From positions 181,729 through 245,728 of the forward strand of contig NZ_QURL01000006.1 in assembly GCF_003403015.1 (NCBI RefSeq): a DNA stretch of 64,000 nt, read 5' to 3'. The first letter of the stretch is position 1. Each line of letters begins with the position of its first letter. This DNA comes from Fulvimarina endophytica. GTDB lineage: Bacteria > Pseudomonadota > Alphaproteobacteria > Rhizobiales > Rhizobiaceae. Shown here piece by piece: positions 17,755 through 26,902 of this stretch. The notes under the pieces were generated by a model. The model saw only the letters and a program-made list of their open reading frames with translations. It ran no database searches and was not told the DNA's origin. The position numbers were made by a program, and so were the translations under genes.

Positions 17755-18588
17755 CTAGAGAACGACGACCTTGGTGCCGACGCCGACATTCTCGTAGAGC
17801 GCTTCCACATCCTCGTTGCGCATGCGGATGCAGCCCGAGGAGACGGCCTGTCCGATGGTCCAGGGCTGGTTGGTGCCGTGGATGCGATAGAGGGTGGAGC
17901 CGAGATAGAGGGCGCGCGCGCCCAGCGGGTTGGCCTCGCCGCCCGGCATGTGGGCGGGCAGGATGCGGCCCTTCTTGCGCTCGCGGGCGATCATCTCCTT
18001 GGGCGGCGTCCAGCCCGGCCACTGCTTCTTGGCCGTGATGTTGTGGGTGCCGCGCCAGGAAAAGCCCTCCTTGCCGACGCCGACGCCGTAGCGCATGGCC
18101 ATGCCGCCCGGCTGGACGTGGTAGAGGAAGCGGGCTCGCGTATCGACGACGATGGTCCCCGGCTTCTGGCTGGTCGCGTAGGCGACGCGCTGGGGAAGAT
18201 ATTCGGGGCTGATGCCGGCGGAGCGCACCACTTCGCGCCGCGGTGCGTAATGGGCGACCGGCGGCACGGGCGGCGGCGGAGCGGCGCGGTGATAACGCGG
18301 CTCGGCCACCGGCGGCTGGCCGAAGGGGTAGGGTGAGAAGATGGTCCGCGCCTGCGTGCGCACCGCGACACCGGGAGCGGGACGGGCGAAGACGACGCCC
18401 GCCGCGTTCACGCGCGGTGCGTGCTGCAGCTGGCGCAGCCACTCCGCCCTCACATGGGCGGGCACCTCGACGGGCTGGTGTCCGACATAGCGCTGGCCGG
18501 CCTCGGCCGGCATGGTGAGACTGGCACCCGAGGCCGCAAGGACGACTGCGGCGAGGAGGCCCGAGAGTTTCGAAGTTCGACGGAGCAT
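17755..18588 (-). CDS. L,D-transpeptidase (YkuD), copy 2
   Basis: A 277-residue paralog of the downstream copy, with a signal peptide (ending AEA-GQR) and a longer Pro-rich N-terminal linker (about 70-125, including APPPPVPPV) that may span the periplasm. The catalytic domain shows PGTIIVDTRARFLYHVQPGG, YRIHGTNQPWTIG and AVSSGCIRMRNED. The MAMRYGVGVGKEGFSW motif is nearly the same as in copies 1 and 3. Probably cotranscribed with copy 1. Confidence 0.92.
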   Translation of the reverse strand: MLRRTSKLSGLLAAVVLAASGASLTMPAEAGQRYVGHQPVEVPAHVRAEWLRQLQHAPRVNAAGVVFARPAPGVAVRTQARTIFSPYPFGQPPVAEPRYHRAAPPPPVPPVAHYAPRREVVRSAGISPEYLPQRVAYATSQKPGTIVVDTRARFLYHVQPGGMAMRYGVGVGKEGFSWRGTHNITAKKQWPGWTPPKEMIARERKKGRILPAHMPGGEANPLGARALYLGSTLYRIHGTNQPWTIGQAVSSGCIRMRNEDVEALYENVGVGTKVVVL

Positions 18589-18743
18589 GCGAACGATCCC
18601 TTTGAACGGGCCGGCTTGATCGGCCGGCCGGATGGGTCGAACGTGACTCGATTTTCGATGCGAAAACTTAAAGCTGCCGGGTTCATCGTCACGAAGGGTT
18701 AATACTTCTTTGCGCCGCGGGCTCTCAGGCCTCCTGCCTCAGG

Positions 18744-19724
18744 TCACGGGATCCTGGCGATCTCCTGATTGAGAAAGGCCTCGGCCCGGGCGAGCGAGGC
18801 CTCGCCGCTCGCCGTTCCGAACACCTCGAAGACGTGGCAGCCGCCATTGGTGAGGACGAGCTCGCACGGATTTCCCGCCGCCGCCCAGCGCATGGCCATG
18901 AAGAGCGTATCGTCGAGGAGAAGATCCTTCGTGCCGCAGGAGAAGTAGGCCGGCGGCAGGCCGGCGAGATCGGCGTTGAGCGGAGAGTTCACGGGATCGG
19001 CGATGCGGCTCTCGTCGGGTATTGCGAGGGAGGCGAAGGTCTTCACGTCGCGGGTGTTGAGCACCAGACGCTCCTCCCCGAAATTGGCGACGCTCGGCGT
19101 CATCGACAGATCGTAGCAGCCGGCGACGAGGAGGGCTGCGGCGAAGGGCTGGCGTCCGGTCTCGTCGCGCAGCCTCAACAGGGTGAGGCTCGCCAGATGG
19201 GCGCCGGCCGATTCGCCGCCGATGGCGAGCATGCGTGTCGGAGCGCCGTCGACCTTGCCGGCAGAGACGAAGAGCGCGGCCTCGAAGCAGTCGTCGCCGG
19301 CGGCGGGGAAGGGGTGTTCGGGGGCGAGCCGGTATTCGACGGAGACGGTGACGAGGCCGGTCGCCTCGGCAAGCCTTCGAAGGCGCTGATCGTTCTCGGC
19401 GGCATTGCCGAACACCCAGCCGCCGCCGTGGATGTGAAGGAAGGTGCCGCGCGCCTCCCGGGTCCTCGGCCTCAGGACACGCAGTTCGATCCGCCTGCCG
19501 TCACCGCCCTCGATCGCGATCGTCTCGGCATCGGGGTCTGGATCGCGAAAGGGAAAGATCCCCTTGCCCTCGAGGCGCGCCTTGCGAACGACATCGATCG
19601 GCATGGACCAGGTGTCCGGGCGCTTGGCGTGCTCGGCCCGCAGGTGCTCGTTGAGCCTCGCGAGATCGGCCGGGATGCGGGCCGGGTCGAAGGCGGATGG
19701 ATCGATGGGGAGTGAGACCGGCAT
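18744..19724 (-). CDS. Alpha/beta hydrolase, HSL-type esterase
   Basis: A cytosolic esterase or lipase of the hormone-sensitive-lipase (bacterial type IV) family, 326 residues. The oxyanion-hole motif HGGGW (about 98-102), the nucleophile elbow GGESAGAH (about 169-176) and a C-terminal catalytic histidine in NGGCHVFE (about 296) are all present; the acid is probably Asp in the SCGTKDLLLDDT stretch. The substrate is unknown. It is transcribed divergently from yjbQ. Confidence 0.88.
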   Translation of the reverse strand: MPVSLPIDPSAFDPARIPADLARLNEHLRAEHAKRPDTWSMPIDVVRKARLEGKGIFPFRDPDPDAETIAIEGGDGRRIELRVLRPRTREARGTFLHIHGGGWVFGNAAENDQRLRRLAEATGLVTVSVEYRLAPEHPFPAAGDDCFEAALFVSAGKVDGAPTRMLAIGGESAGAHLASLTLLRLRDETGRQPFAAALLVAGCYDLSMTPSVANFGEERLVLNTRDVKTFASLAIPDESRIADPVNSPLNADLAGLPPAYFSCGTKDLLLDDTLFMAMRWAAAGNPCELVLTNGGCHVFEVFGTASGEASLARAEAFLNQEIARIP

Positions 19725-19929
19725 GGCGTGACCTGTTCGTCGGCATCGGGCTTGCGGGGCTGCGGGACGGGAGGTGCCCGCACGAGGCTGGAACTAGACC
19801 TCGGCCTTCGCGCGGCCAGTTTGGAAGAGGAGCGGGCCGCGCATCCGGCCCTGGGGGCAGGAGGCGCGCGGTGCGCCGGCCACGCGTCATGCCTCGCCCC
19901 GTGTCCGAGCAGCCTTCGCAGGAGTTCGC

Positions 19930-20355
19930 ATGCAGCATCATATCGGGACCCTCACGGTGGAGACACGCGGGCGCGGACTGACCGACATCACGCGGCAGGT
20001 TGCCTCAGAACTTGAGGCCGCCGGTGCCGTCAAAGGCCTCGTCACCCTCTTCATTCGGCACACCTCGGCCTCCCTCACGATCCAGGAAAACGCCGATCCC
20101 GATGTCCGGCACGACCTTCTCGCAGCCCTCGACCGGCTCGCGCCCGAAGGCGGGGACTATGTCCACACGATCGAGGGCCCCGACGACATGCCGGCCCATA
20201 TCAAGACCATGCTGACCGGCACCGACCTCCAGGTTCCCTTCGACAGGGGCCGCATGATGCTCGGAACCTGGCAGGGCATCTATCTCGCCGAACACCGGGC
20301 GCGCCCGCACCGGCGCGAGGTCGTCGTTAATTTCATCGGCGAACTCGCCGGCTGA
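19930..20355 (+). CDS. YjbQ family protein (UPF0047)
   Basis: A 141-residue protein of the YjbQ/UPF0047 family (secondary thiamine-phosphate synthase activity has been claimed for homologues). Family marks are FIRHTSASLTIQENADPDV, HIKTMLTG and GTWQGIYLAEHR, which form the conserved metal-site histidines. A strong AGGAG precedes the ATG by five bases. Physiological role unclear; it stands 81 bases before the DUF3096 open frame. Confidence 0.9.
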   Translation: MQHHIGTLTVETRGRGLTDITRQVASELEAAGAVKGLVTLFIRHTSASLTIQENADPDVRHDLLAALDRLAPEGGDYVHTIEGPDDMPAHIKTMLTGTDLQVPFDRGRMMLGTWQGIYLAEHRARPHRREVVVNFIGELAG

Positions 20356-20484
20356 GAGGGGGCACGACCGCCTGCGGGGCCGGCTCAAGGATCGTCCGGC
20401 CACCGGCGCGACAGTCCTGCGAAGCGCTCTATATCGATGCCGTTGGTTCGCCCGATCCCGAACCGGTTTGCGAAAGGTCTTTTC

Positions 20485-20652
20485 GTGGAAATCATCACCC
20501 TTCAGCCGATCGTCGCGCTCGTCGCCGGCATTCTCATCCTCATCATTCCGCGTCTTCTCAGCTACATCGTGGCGCTCTATCTGATCTTCATCGGGCTGAC
20601 GGGGCTGTTTCCCGATCTCATCGCCCAATTGACCTCCGGATCCGTGAGCTAG
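20485..20652 (+). CDS. DUF3096 small membrane protein
   Basis: A 55-residue protein with two tightly packed hydrophobic helices and the DUF3096 pattern LQPIVALVAGILILIIPRLL then IVALYLIFIGLTGL. The GTG at 20485, with AAAGG upstream, matches the family N-terminus; an ATG at 20437 would add 16 residues not found in the family. It sits five bases before the NDH-2 gene, so the two are probably cotranscribed. Function unknown. Confidence 0.8.
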   Translation: MEIITLQPIVALVAGILILIIPRLLSYIVALYLIFIGLTGLFPDLIAQLTSGSVS

Positions 20653-20656
20653 GCCG

Positions 20657-21946
20657 ATGGCGCGCTCACGCGAACGGATCGTCGTTCTCGGCGGCGGGGC
20701 AGGCGGGCTCGAACTCGTCTGCGCCCTGTCCGAGAAGAGCGGGCTCGACGTCACGCTGGTCGATGTCTGCGGCACCCATATCTGGAAGCCGCGTCTGCAC
20801 GAATTTGCCGCCGGCACGGTGAGCTCGACGCTGTCGGAGATGAGCTTCTACCTCCTCGCCGCCAAGCGCGGCTTCCGCTTCGAGCAGGGCTGCGTCACGA
20901 CCATCGACCGGAAGGCGCAGACCGTGCGCCTCGCACCCGTGACGAGCCATGACGGCGCGATCGAGGGACCCGGGCGCAGCATTCCCTATGATCGCCTGGT
21001 GATCGCGCTCGGCGGTGTCACGCCAGACTTCGGCACCGAGGGCGTCAAGGAATACGCGATCCGGCTCGACCGGAAGGAGGATGCGGAGATCTTCCGCGAC
21101 CGCTTCGTCGCCTCGCTTCTGAAGGCGCGCGAGACGGGGGAGCCGGCGCGCATCTCCATCATCGGCTCGGGCGCGACCGGAACGGAACTCGCCGCCCATC
21201 TGCGCATGGCCGAGCGCGGGTTCATCACCGAAGCGGTTCTCAGCCGCGACCAGAGACTGCTCGACATCCTCATCCTCGAGGCCGCGCCCGAGATCATGCC
21301 TGGCGCATCGTCCGAGTTGCGCCGTGCGGTCCTCGAACGGCTCGGCACGCTCGACATCGCGACCCGCTCGGGCGCCAAGATCGCCGGCATCGAGGCCGAG
21401 GCGGTCCTTGCCGAGGATGGCGAGCGCTGGCCGACGGATATCGCGGTCTGGGCGGCCGGGCTCGTCGGCAATCCGTGCCTGAAGGACCTGTGCGATTTCG
21501 AGATGGACAAGAAGCAGCGCATCGTCGTCGATCCCTGCCTCAAGGTGCCGAACGACGAGCGCATCTACGTGATGGGGGATGCGGCGAGCTTCAGGCCGTC
21601 GCCCGATTCAGATCCCCTGCCGCCCACCGCCCAGTGCGCCAGCCAGCAGGCCGCCTATCTCGCAAAAGCGATACCGGAGGCGGTCGCGGGCGGCAGGCCC
21701 GGCCAGTTCGAGTTCAACGACCAGGGACGGCTGCTCTCGTTTGCGAGCGGAGGCTCGGTCGGCAGCATCAACCTCTTTCGTTCGAAGCAGGATCTTCTCG
21801 TTCGCGGCCAGTTCGCGACGGCGGCCTATCACAGCATCCAGCGCCGCCACCAATGGGCGGTGCTCGGCTATCTTCTCGGGACCGTCGCCATCTTCGCCGA
21901 CGCGATCTCGCCCACCAAAGGCCCGGCGCTCAAGCTGCACGGATGA
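20657..21946 (+). CDS. Type II NADH dehydrogenase-like FAD oxidoreductase
   Basis: A 429-residue flavoprotein of the NDH-2 family, which passes electrons from NADH to quinone without proton pumping. FAD-binding IVVLGGGAGGLELV lies at about 8-21 and the NAD-binding ISIIGSGATGTELAAHL at about 167-183. VIALGGVTPDFG, WAAGL and a second FAD contact IYVMGDAAS follow. The C-terminus has a hydrophobic stretch (WAVLGYLLGTVAIFADAI) typical of NDH-2 membrane anchoring. It follows the DUF3096 gene by four bases. Confidence 0.88.
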   Translation: MARSRERIVVLGGGAGGLELVCALSEKSGLDVTLVDVCGTHIWKPRLHEFAAGTVSSTLSEMSFYLLAAKRGFRFEQGCVTTIDRKAQTVRLAPVTSHDGAIEGPGRSIPYDRLVIALGGVTPDFGTEGVKEYAIRLDRKEDAEIFRDRFVASLLKARETGEPARISIIGSGATGTELAAHLRMAERGFITEAVLSRDQRLLDILILEAAPEIMPGASSELRRAVLERLGTLDIATRSGAKIAGIEAEAVLAEDGERWPTDIAVWAAGLVGNPCLKDLCDFEMDKKQRIVVDPCLKVPNDERIYVMGDAASFRPSPDSDPLPPTAQCASQQAAYLAKAIPEAVAGGRPGQFEFNDQGRLLSFASGGSVGSINLFRSKQDLLVRGQFATAAYHSIQRRHQWAVLGYLLGTVAIFADAISPTKGPALKLHG

Positions 21947-21950
21947 GGCG

Positions 21951-22053
21951 GGAGAATCGGACGACAAATCGGGTCCGGCTTTCGGATCGTCAGATGTCTC
22001 GTCGAGGACGCGGAGCCTCGGACCCGGTTTCGAGATCGGGTCCAAGGCTCTCG
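21951..22053 (-). repeat. Dispersed two-hairpin repeat, copy E (inverted, diverged)
   Basis: The reverse complement aligns with copies A and B over their full length. Identical blocks include GGAGCCTCGGACCC and ATCGGGTCCAAGGCTCT; the second palindrome is more diverged. It lies between the convergent NDH-2 and TPR genes. Confidence 0.72.
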
Positions 22054-22072
22054 ATACACGGTGCGGGAGCGA

Positions 22073-22885
22073 TCAGATCGCAGGTCCCGTGAGATCCTCC
22101 GACAGGCGGCCGACGGCGTCCTGCGCCGATTTGAGGGCGGGATAGACCTCGAGAACCCGCGAATAGACCGTGAGCGCGTCCTCCTCGCGGTCGGTGCGCT
22201 CCAGGATCAGGGCGAGCCCCATGAGCGCTCCCCAGTGTCGCGGTTCGCGCGCGAGGGTCTGCTCGATATCGGAGATCGACTTGCCGTAGTCGCCGCTGCC
22301 GAAATGGGCGGTCGCCCTGCGGTTCCAGGCTTCGGCATAATCGGGATCGAGAACCAGGACCTGATCGAGGAGATCGAAGGCCGTCTCGCCCTGTTCGTGT
22401 CCCATGGCCTGGGTCGCGCGGCCCATCAGAAGATCGACCGTCGCGCTGCCGCTGTCCTGCCAGCGCCGCTGGATCTGGCGCGCGATCCGCTTGGCATCCG
22501 TTTCCTTGGAGACCTTGCGCAGTTCGGCGAAGAGATCGTCGAGGGTCCTGGGCCCAGCCTCCCCCGGTTCCGCGAGATCGGTCGAAGGGGCCGCGCCGGG
22601 AGCCGTGCCATCCGCCGGTTCGTTCTCTTCGCTCAGCGGTCCGCCGAAGGCCTCGGGCGGCACGTCGAGATCGCCATCGGGCGCCGGGCGTACCATCGGG
22701 CCTTCCTCGCCGGGCGAAAGATCGGGCGGCAGGGGCACCTGCGGCATCGTGCCGGGCGGTCCGGAATCGGGATCGATGACCGACCGGTCGCCGGGCTCCT
22801 GCGCGCCGGCCGGCAGGGCCTGAAGCCCGAGGCCTGCGGCGCCCAGGACGAGAAGGGCGGTGACATGACGAAAAACGGCTCTCAT
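22073..22885 (-). CDS. Secreted TPR-like protein
   Basis: A 270-residue exported protein with a signal peptide ending in ALPAGA-QEP. A Pro/Glu/Asp-rich linker (about 30-115) is followed by two or three tetratricopeptide-like repeats (KRIARQIQRRWQDSGS, AFDLLDQVLVLDPDYAEAW, HFGSGDYGKSISDIEQTLAR). It resembles the short periplasmic TPR proteins common in rhizobia; function unknown. The start at 22885 is chosen for the signal peptide; an in-frame GTG at 22942 would add 19 residues and no clear Shine-Dalgarno supports either. Confidence 0.8.
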   Translation of the reverse strand: MRAVFRHVTALLVLGAAGLGLQALPAGAQEPGDRSVIDPDSGPPGTMPQVPLPPDLSPGEEGPMVRPAPDGDLDVPPEAFGGPLSEENEPADGTAPGAAPSTDLAEPGEAGPRTLDDLFAELRKVSKETDAKRIARQIQRRWQDSGSATVDLLMGRATQAMGHEQGETAFDLLDQVLVLDPDYAEAWNRRATAHFGSGDYGKSISDIEQTLAREPRHWGALMGLALILERTDREEDALTVYSRVLEVYPALKSAQDAVGRLSEDLTGPAI

Positions 22886-22984
22886 GAGGCCGGAGATTAC
22901 CGACCTCGTGAGAGCCGTCAAACTGAAAATACCGTGAGGCACGCGGCAGGCTATGCGACCGCGTGTCCTCTCAGGCGCCGGGCT

Positions 22985-23110
22985 TCAGCCCTGGCGGGCC
23001 TTGAAGCGCGGGGCTTCCTTGTTGATGATGTAGATACGGCCCTTGCGGCGAACCATGCGGTTGGCGCGGTGACGACCCTTGAGGGATTTCAGCGAGTTCT
23101 TGATCTTCAT
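22985..23110 (-). CDS. rpmJ: 50S ribosomal protein L36
   Basis: A 41-residue, very basic ribosomal protein, [19 protein letters not shown] at the start and KGRIYIINK...RFKARQG at the end. It is the alphaproteobacterial form lacking the zinc-binding cysteines of the classic L36, so it needs no zinc. GGAG six bases before the ATG supports the start at 23110. Confidence 0.95.
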   Translation of the reverse strand: MKIKNSLKSLKGRHRANRMVRRKGRIYIINKEAPRFKARQG

Positions 23111-23345
23111 GGCGATCTCCAGACGTCTCTTCATGCGACGGGATCGAAGATGCCTGCCGCCGCTCAAACAAAAAACGCGCCATAAGACGCGCTCGTCCAT
23201 TCGAATATGTTGACGAGCGATGTAGCCAGCAAAGCCGGTTTTGTCAACGGATCGGATGGCAGGTCGCAAATCCGGCCTCCGGCCCCCTCATAGGCGCTCG
23301 ACGATCACGGCGAAGCCGGTTGCGAGAAATGCCGGCGAAGGCCCG

Positions 23346-24314
23346 TCAGTTCGCTGCGGCCCGATCCTCGGTCGCATCGTTGAGCGACCAGTCGTAGCGA
23401 TAGCCCGAGATCGAGGCATCCGGCTCGGCCAGCCATTCGGCCCGCTCGCCGCTCGCATAGGGTTTCATATAGGCCGTGATCGCGCCCGCCCCGCCGAAGT
23501 CGCCGGCATACCAGTCGAAGATCTTCGAGGCGAGAAGGGCGCCCGATCCCGAGCGAAAGAGCCCGCGATCGGAATTGATGTAGCCTTTTGCGGCCTCGTC
23601 GAGATCCTCGTCGAGGGTCTCGGCGGTCCAGGGCGTCGCCTTGAGATCGGGGCAGCCGATCGAGGCGCAGTTCACCGCGTAATGCACCCGCTCGTCGCCC
23701 ATGGGGCGCAGGATGGAATGCTCGATCTCGTCGAGCGATAGCCCCGTGCCATGGATGGTGACGAGGTCGCTGGACCAGGGGCCGATGGTGAAGGCGTCCG
23801 AAAGCGAGGCGAAGAGGCCCTTCTCGGCGTCCTCCTCGGGCTTGATGTCGCGGATCGTCTTCACCGGATAATGATCCAGCACCACGTCGAGGGTGAGCGC
23901 GTTGTAGAGATTGGTGAAGAAGGCGAATTTCTGGGCCGCCGTCAGCGCCGCCACATCGGTCCTCGCCCAGGCCGCGATCATGTCCTTGAGGCCCTGGTGG
24001 TCCTCGGCGCTCACGTCCGAATAGCGCACGCGGTTGAGGCCTTCGGGATCGTCGACCACGTAGCGCTCAAGAAACTGCCGATAGGGCTGCCAGTCGAGAT
24101 CGATCGTCGCGTTTTCGGCATTGCCGGCAAAGGTCTCTGCGACCCTGGCGTCCGCCCGGTCGTTGAGCGATGCCGCATCGAAAGGTTTGGCCTCGAAGGC
24201 GGCGCCCGGCATGGACGGTGCGAGAAGCGCCGCGCCGAGGAGGAGGGCGCCGAAAGTGGTCTTTCGGGCTGATCGCCCGTCATCTGTCATCCGGCGGCTC
24301 GGGCATTGCGACAT
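23346..24314 (-). CDS. DUF547 domain protein, exported
   Basis: A 322-residue protein with a polar N-terminus and signal sequence (TTFGALLLGAALLAPSMPGA, cleaved about AFEA). The rest is the DUF547 domain: VRYSDVSAEDHQGL, QKFAFFTNLYNALTL, HYPVKTIRDIKP, HYAVNCASIGCPDL with two conserved cysteines, and a C-terminal FDWYAGDFG. Function is unknown; papain-like relationships have been suggested for the family. A weak Shine-Dalgarno (AGGA) favours 24314 over the ATG at 24290. Confidence 0.85.
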   Translation of the reverse strand: MSQCPSRRMTDDGRSARKTTFGALLLGAALLAPSMPGAAFEAKPFDAASLNDRADARVAETFAGNAENATIDLDWQPYRQFLERYVVDDPEGLNRVRYSDVSAEDHQGLKDMIAAWARTDVAALTAAQKFAFFTNLYNALTLDVVLDHYPVKTIRDIKPEEDAEKGLFASLSDAFTIGPWSSDLVTIHGTGLSLDEIEHSILRPMGDERVHYAVNCASIGCPDLKATPWTAETLDEDLDEAAKGYINSDRGLFRSGSGALLASKIFDWYAGDFGGAGAITAYMKPYASGERAEWLAEPDASISGYRYDWSLNDATEDRAAAN

Positions 24315-24471
24315 GGCTCGGGATCCTCGGTCCTTGGGTCTCGCCTTCGCGCCGTCGCTTCCCCTCTTCGGCCCGGGCAGGCAGGGAGGCTGCGGCGCGT
24401 CCTGAACGAAGCTACGAATGAAGAGCCCGCAGGTTTCGCGGCGAACGGCCGGAAGGCAGTTGCCTCCCGCG

Positions 24472-25644
24472 CTACTCCGCGGCCGCCAGACGGGCTTCGC
24501 CGGCCTCGACCGACCCCGCGATGACGCCGCCGCCGAGAACTTCGGCCCCCGCGCCTTCGCCCGCGTAGAAGACGCAGGCCTGGCCCCGGGCAACACCGTA
24601 TTCGGCGGCGAGAAGATCCACCCGCCAGCCCTCGTCCGAATCGAACGCGATCCGCGCGGGGCTCGGAGGCCGCGTCGAGCGCAGCTTCACGAAGAGGTCG
24701 CCGCCATCGGCCATGTAGGCCTCGGGAGACCGGGTGCCGAGCCAGTTCACGTCGCGGAGCCGCACGGCTCTCGTCGCAAGCGCCGAACGCGGGCCGACGA
24801 TCACGCGGCGGGTCTCAGGATCGAGCCGCACGACATAGAGCGGATCCCCGGTCGCAACCCCCAGACCCCGACGCTGGCCGATGGTGAAGTGGATGATCCC
24901 CTCATGGGCGCCGAGAACCCGGCCGTCCACATGGACGATCTCGCCCGGATCGCCGGCTTCCGGGCGCAGCTTGCGCACGAGATCGGAATAGCGCCCGGCC
25001 GGAACGAAGCAGATGTCCTGGCTGTCCGGCTTCGAAGCGATCGCGAGCCCGTGCCGCGCCGCGATCGCCCGGGTCTCGTCCTTGGTGAGGCGGGCGAGGG
25101 GAAAGCGCAGGAAGTCGACCTGGGCCTGGGTCGTGCCATACAGGAAGTAGCTCTGGTCGCGGTCGAGATCGAACGGGCGGTGAAGGCTGCGATGGGCGCC
25201 GTTCGCCCGGCTCTCGATATAGTGGCCGGTCGCCAAGGCATCGGCACCGAGATCCATCGCCGTCTTCAGGAGATCGCGGAACTTCACCGTCTGATTGCAG
25301 GCGACGCAGGGGATCGGCGTCTCGCCGGCCACATAGGCATCGGCGAAGGGGTCGATCACCGCCTCGCGGAAGTTCTCCTCGTAGTCGAGAACGTAATGGG
25401 GGATGGACAGCATGTCGCAGACCCGCCGGGCATCGCGGATGTCCTGACCGGCACAGCAGGCGCCGGCCCGGGCCGGCGTGTCGCCCGCATCGTAGAGCTG
25501 CAGCGTGATGCCCACGACGTCGTAGCCCTCTTCCTTCAGGAGCGCGGCGCAGACGGACGAGTCGACCCCGCCGGACATGGCGACGATGACGCGGGTATCC
25601 TCCGGAGCCTTGGGAAGATCGAGGCTGTTCAGGGTCTGGGTCAT
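24472..25644 (-). CDS. mnmA: tRNA 2-thiouridine(34) synthase MnmA
   Basis: This enzyme thiolates wobble uridine 34 in tRNA-Lys, -Glu and -Gln. The PP-loop SGGVDSS is at residues 24-30. The catalytic cysteine pair lies in [13 protein letters not shown] and [10 protein letters not shown], with TGHY between. The C-terminal beta-barrel follows ([14 protein letters not shown]). The 390 residues are slightly longer than the usual 360-370 because of a short N-terminal extension. The ATG at 25644 is used; the frame is open a few codons further. Confidence 0.94.
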   Translation of the reverse strand: MTQTLNSLDLPKAPEDTRVIVAMSGGVDSSVCAALLKEEGYDVVGITLQLYDAGDTPARAGACCAGQDIRDARRVCDMLSIPHYVLDYEENFREAVIDPFADAYVAGETPIPCVACNQTVKFRDLLKTAMDLGADALATGHYIESRANGAHRSLHRPFDLDRDQSYFLYGTTQAQVDFLRFPLARLTKDETRAIAARHGLAIASKPDSQDICFVPAGRYSDLVRKLRPEAGDPGEIVHVDGRVLGAHEGIIHFTIGQRRGLGVATGDPLYVVRLDPETRRVIVGPRSALATRAVRLRDVNWLGTRSPEAYMADGGDLFVKLRSTRPPSPARIAFDSDEGWRVDLLAAEYGVARGQACVFYAGEGAGAEVLGGGVIAGSVEAGEARLAAAE

Positions 25645-25836
25645 GGGGGTGCGGGCGCTCCGCCGGCTTTTCAACGAGGGGTCGGACGCTTCTATCTATG
25701 TGCTTTGCCCGTCCTGCGCAAAGCCAAGGCTCCGCCGGCTCTCAGGAGAGGCGCTGCGGGCCGCCTTCCGGGCTCTCCTCGCCGGACATTTCCGACAATG
25801 CGAAGCAAAATCGAAGGCGTGCGTTCACCAGAGGCG

Positions 25837-25872
25837 AAGCGTCAACGAAAGCTTACGCCGGGCTTGACGCTT
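25837..25872. promoter_or_regulatory. Inverted repeat in the sciP promoter region
   Basis: AAGCGTCAA (25837-25845) and TTGACGCTT (25864-25872) form a perfect 9-bp inverted repeat with an 18-base spacer. The right arm contains TTGACG, a good -35 box for a promoter whose -10 would be about GCTAAC near 25888. It may be an operator; no protein is known to me for it. Confidence 0.35.
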
Positions 25873-25933
25873 TCTTAGGATGCGCTGGCTAACTTCGGTC
25901 TCGATTGGGTCGCTGTGTAGAGTAGAGAGTCCA

Positions 25934-26224
25934 ATGGCCGATCAGGTTAGATCAAGAATAAAATACGTCATCGGCCCCGATGGGTCGCCGCTGACGCTGG
26001 CGGACCTTCCGCCGGGCAATACCAGACGCTGGGTCATTCGCCGCAAGGCGGAAGTGGTGGCGGCCGTTCGCGGTGGCCTCCTGAGTTTGGACGAAGCCTG
26101 CAGCAAGTACACGCTGACGGTCGAGGAGTTCCTGTCCTGGCAGATGTCGATCGATCAGCACGGCCTTGCAGGGCTGCGCACGACGCAGATCCAGGAATAT
26201 CGTAGCAAGAACGACTTCCACTGA
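25934..26224 (+). CDS. sciP: CtrA inhibitor SciP (DUF1153)
   Basis: A 96-residue helix-turn-helix protein of the DUF1153 family, orthologous to SciP of Caulobacter, which binds CtrA and blocks its activation of flagellar and cell-cycle promoters in G1. The signature is nearly invariant: KYVIGPDGSPLTLADLPP, NTRRWVIRRKAEVVAAVRGG and LTVEEFLSWQMSIDQHGLAG. The start at 25934 (MADQVRSRI) matches the family; the frame is open 18 codons upstream. Flanked by an inverted repeat and a clear terminator. Confidence 0.93.
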   Translation: MADQVRSRIKYVIGPDGSPLTLADLPPGNTRRWVIRRKAEVVAAVRGGLLSLDEACSKYTLTVEEFLSWQMSIDQHGLAGLRTTQIQEYRSKNDFH

Positions 26225-26260
26225 ACCATCCGGGAAGCGTAGGGCTTCCCCGCCATTTAA

Positions 26261-26288
26261 AAAAGGCCGGCCCTCGCGCCGGCCTTTC
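26261..26288 (+). terminator. Rho-independent terminator of sciP
   Basis: AAAGGCCGGC pairs with GCCGGCCTTT across CCTCGC, followed by CTCGTT; preceded by an A-run on the plus strand. Confidence 0.7.
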
Positions 26289-26417
26289 TCGTTCGAGCGC
26301 CGGGACGCGGACATTGCTTTCGGCCTCGCGACATCTTTCGGGGCAAACCTGGCGGACGGGCGTGGTCCCGGACAGGCGCGACAGCCCGAAGCTCTTGAGA
26401 GGAAGGGCTTTGAAATG

Positions 26418-26444
26418 GAAAAGGCCGCGACATGCGCCGCGGCC
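26418..26444 (-). terminator. Rho-independent terminator of the first YdcH-like gene
   Basis: On the minus strand GGCCGCG...CGCGGCC is followed by TTTTCC, 50 bases after the stop codon of the gene at 26494-26670. Confidence 0.6.
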
Positions 26445-26493
26445 CCTCCCGAAAAACATCGGTCTTCGGCGGTCCTGCGGACCGGCTCACCCT

Positions 26494-26670
26494 CTATTGG
26501 GACGATCCGCGCAGCCGCTCGATCTGTTCCTTCAGCTGGAGCTTTCGGACCTTCATCTCCTTGATCTCCGCATCGCTCATCGCCGGACGGCTCGTCATCG
26601 CCGAAACCAGTTCGTTGTCGAGGGCCGAATGGCGCTGCTCGAGCGTCGCGATATGGTTTTCCAAGGACAT
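26494..26670 (-). CDS. YdcH-like small protein (DUF465), copy 1
   Basis: A 58-residue, charged, two-helix protein. MSLENHIATLEQRHSALDNE and EIKEMKVRKLQLKEQIERLR match the YdcH/DUF465 pattern with its conserved K-KLxLKDxI. It has GGAGAT upstream of the ATG at 26670. Function unknown; members are thought to be coiled-coil dimers. Transcribed divergently from a second family member at 26903. Confidence 0.85.
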   Translation of the reverse strand: MSLENHIATLEQRHSALDNELVSAMTSRPAMSDAEIKEMKVRKLQLKEQIERLRGSSQ

Positions 26671-26902
26671 GTGTGATCTCCTTCCGTTGGAAGCCCGGGG
26701 GGCTCACCCGACCGGGCAGAACGGGAGGAGCGTGTCATAAATCCGTAGTCTTGTCGACGCCGAATCGGGTTGCGGCGGGGGGCTCGCAAGGGCGGCGCTA
26801 TCGGGAATGCCGGGCTTTTGCTAAACAGCGCGCGGGAAACGGCGCGAACACGATTTCGCGACCGATTCGCGAAAGCCGGGGACCTCACGCGAAGGAGACG
26901 CG

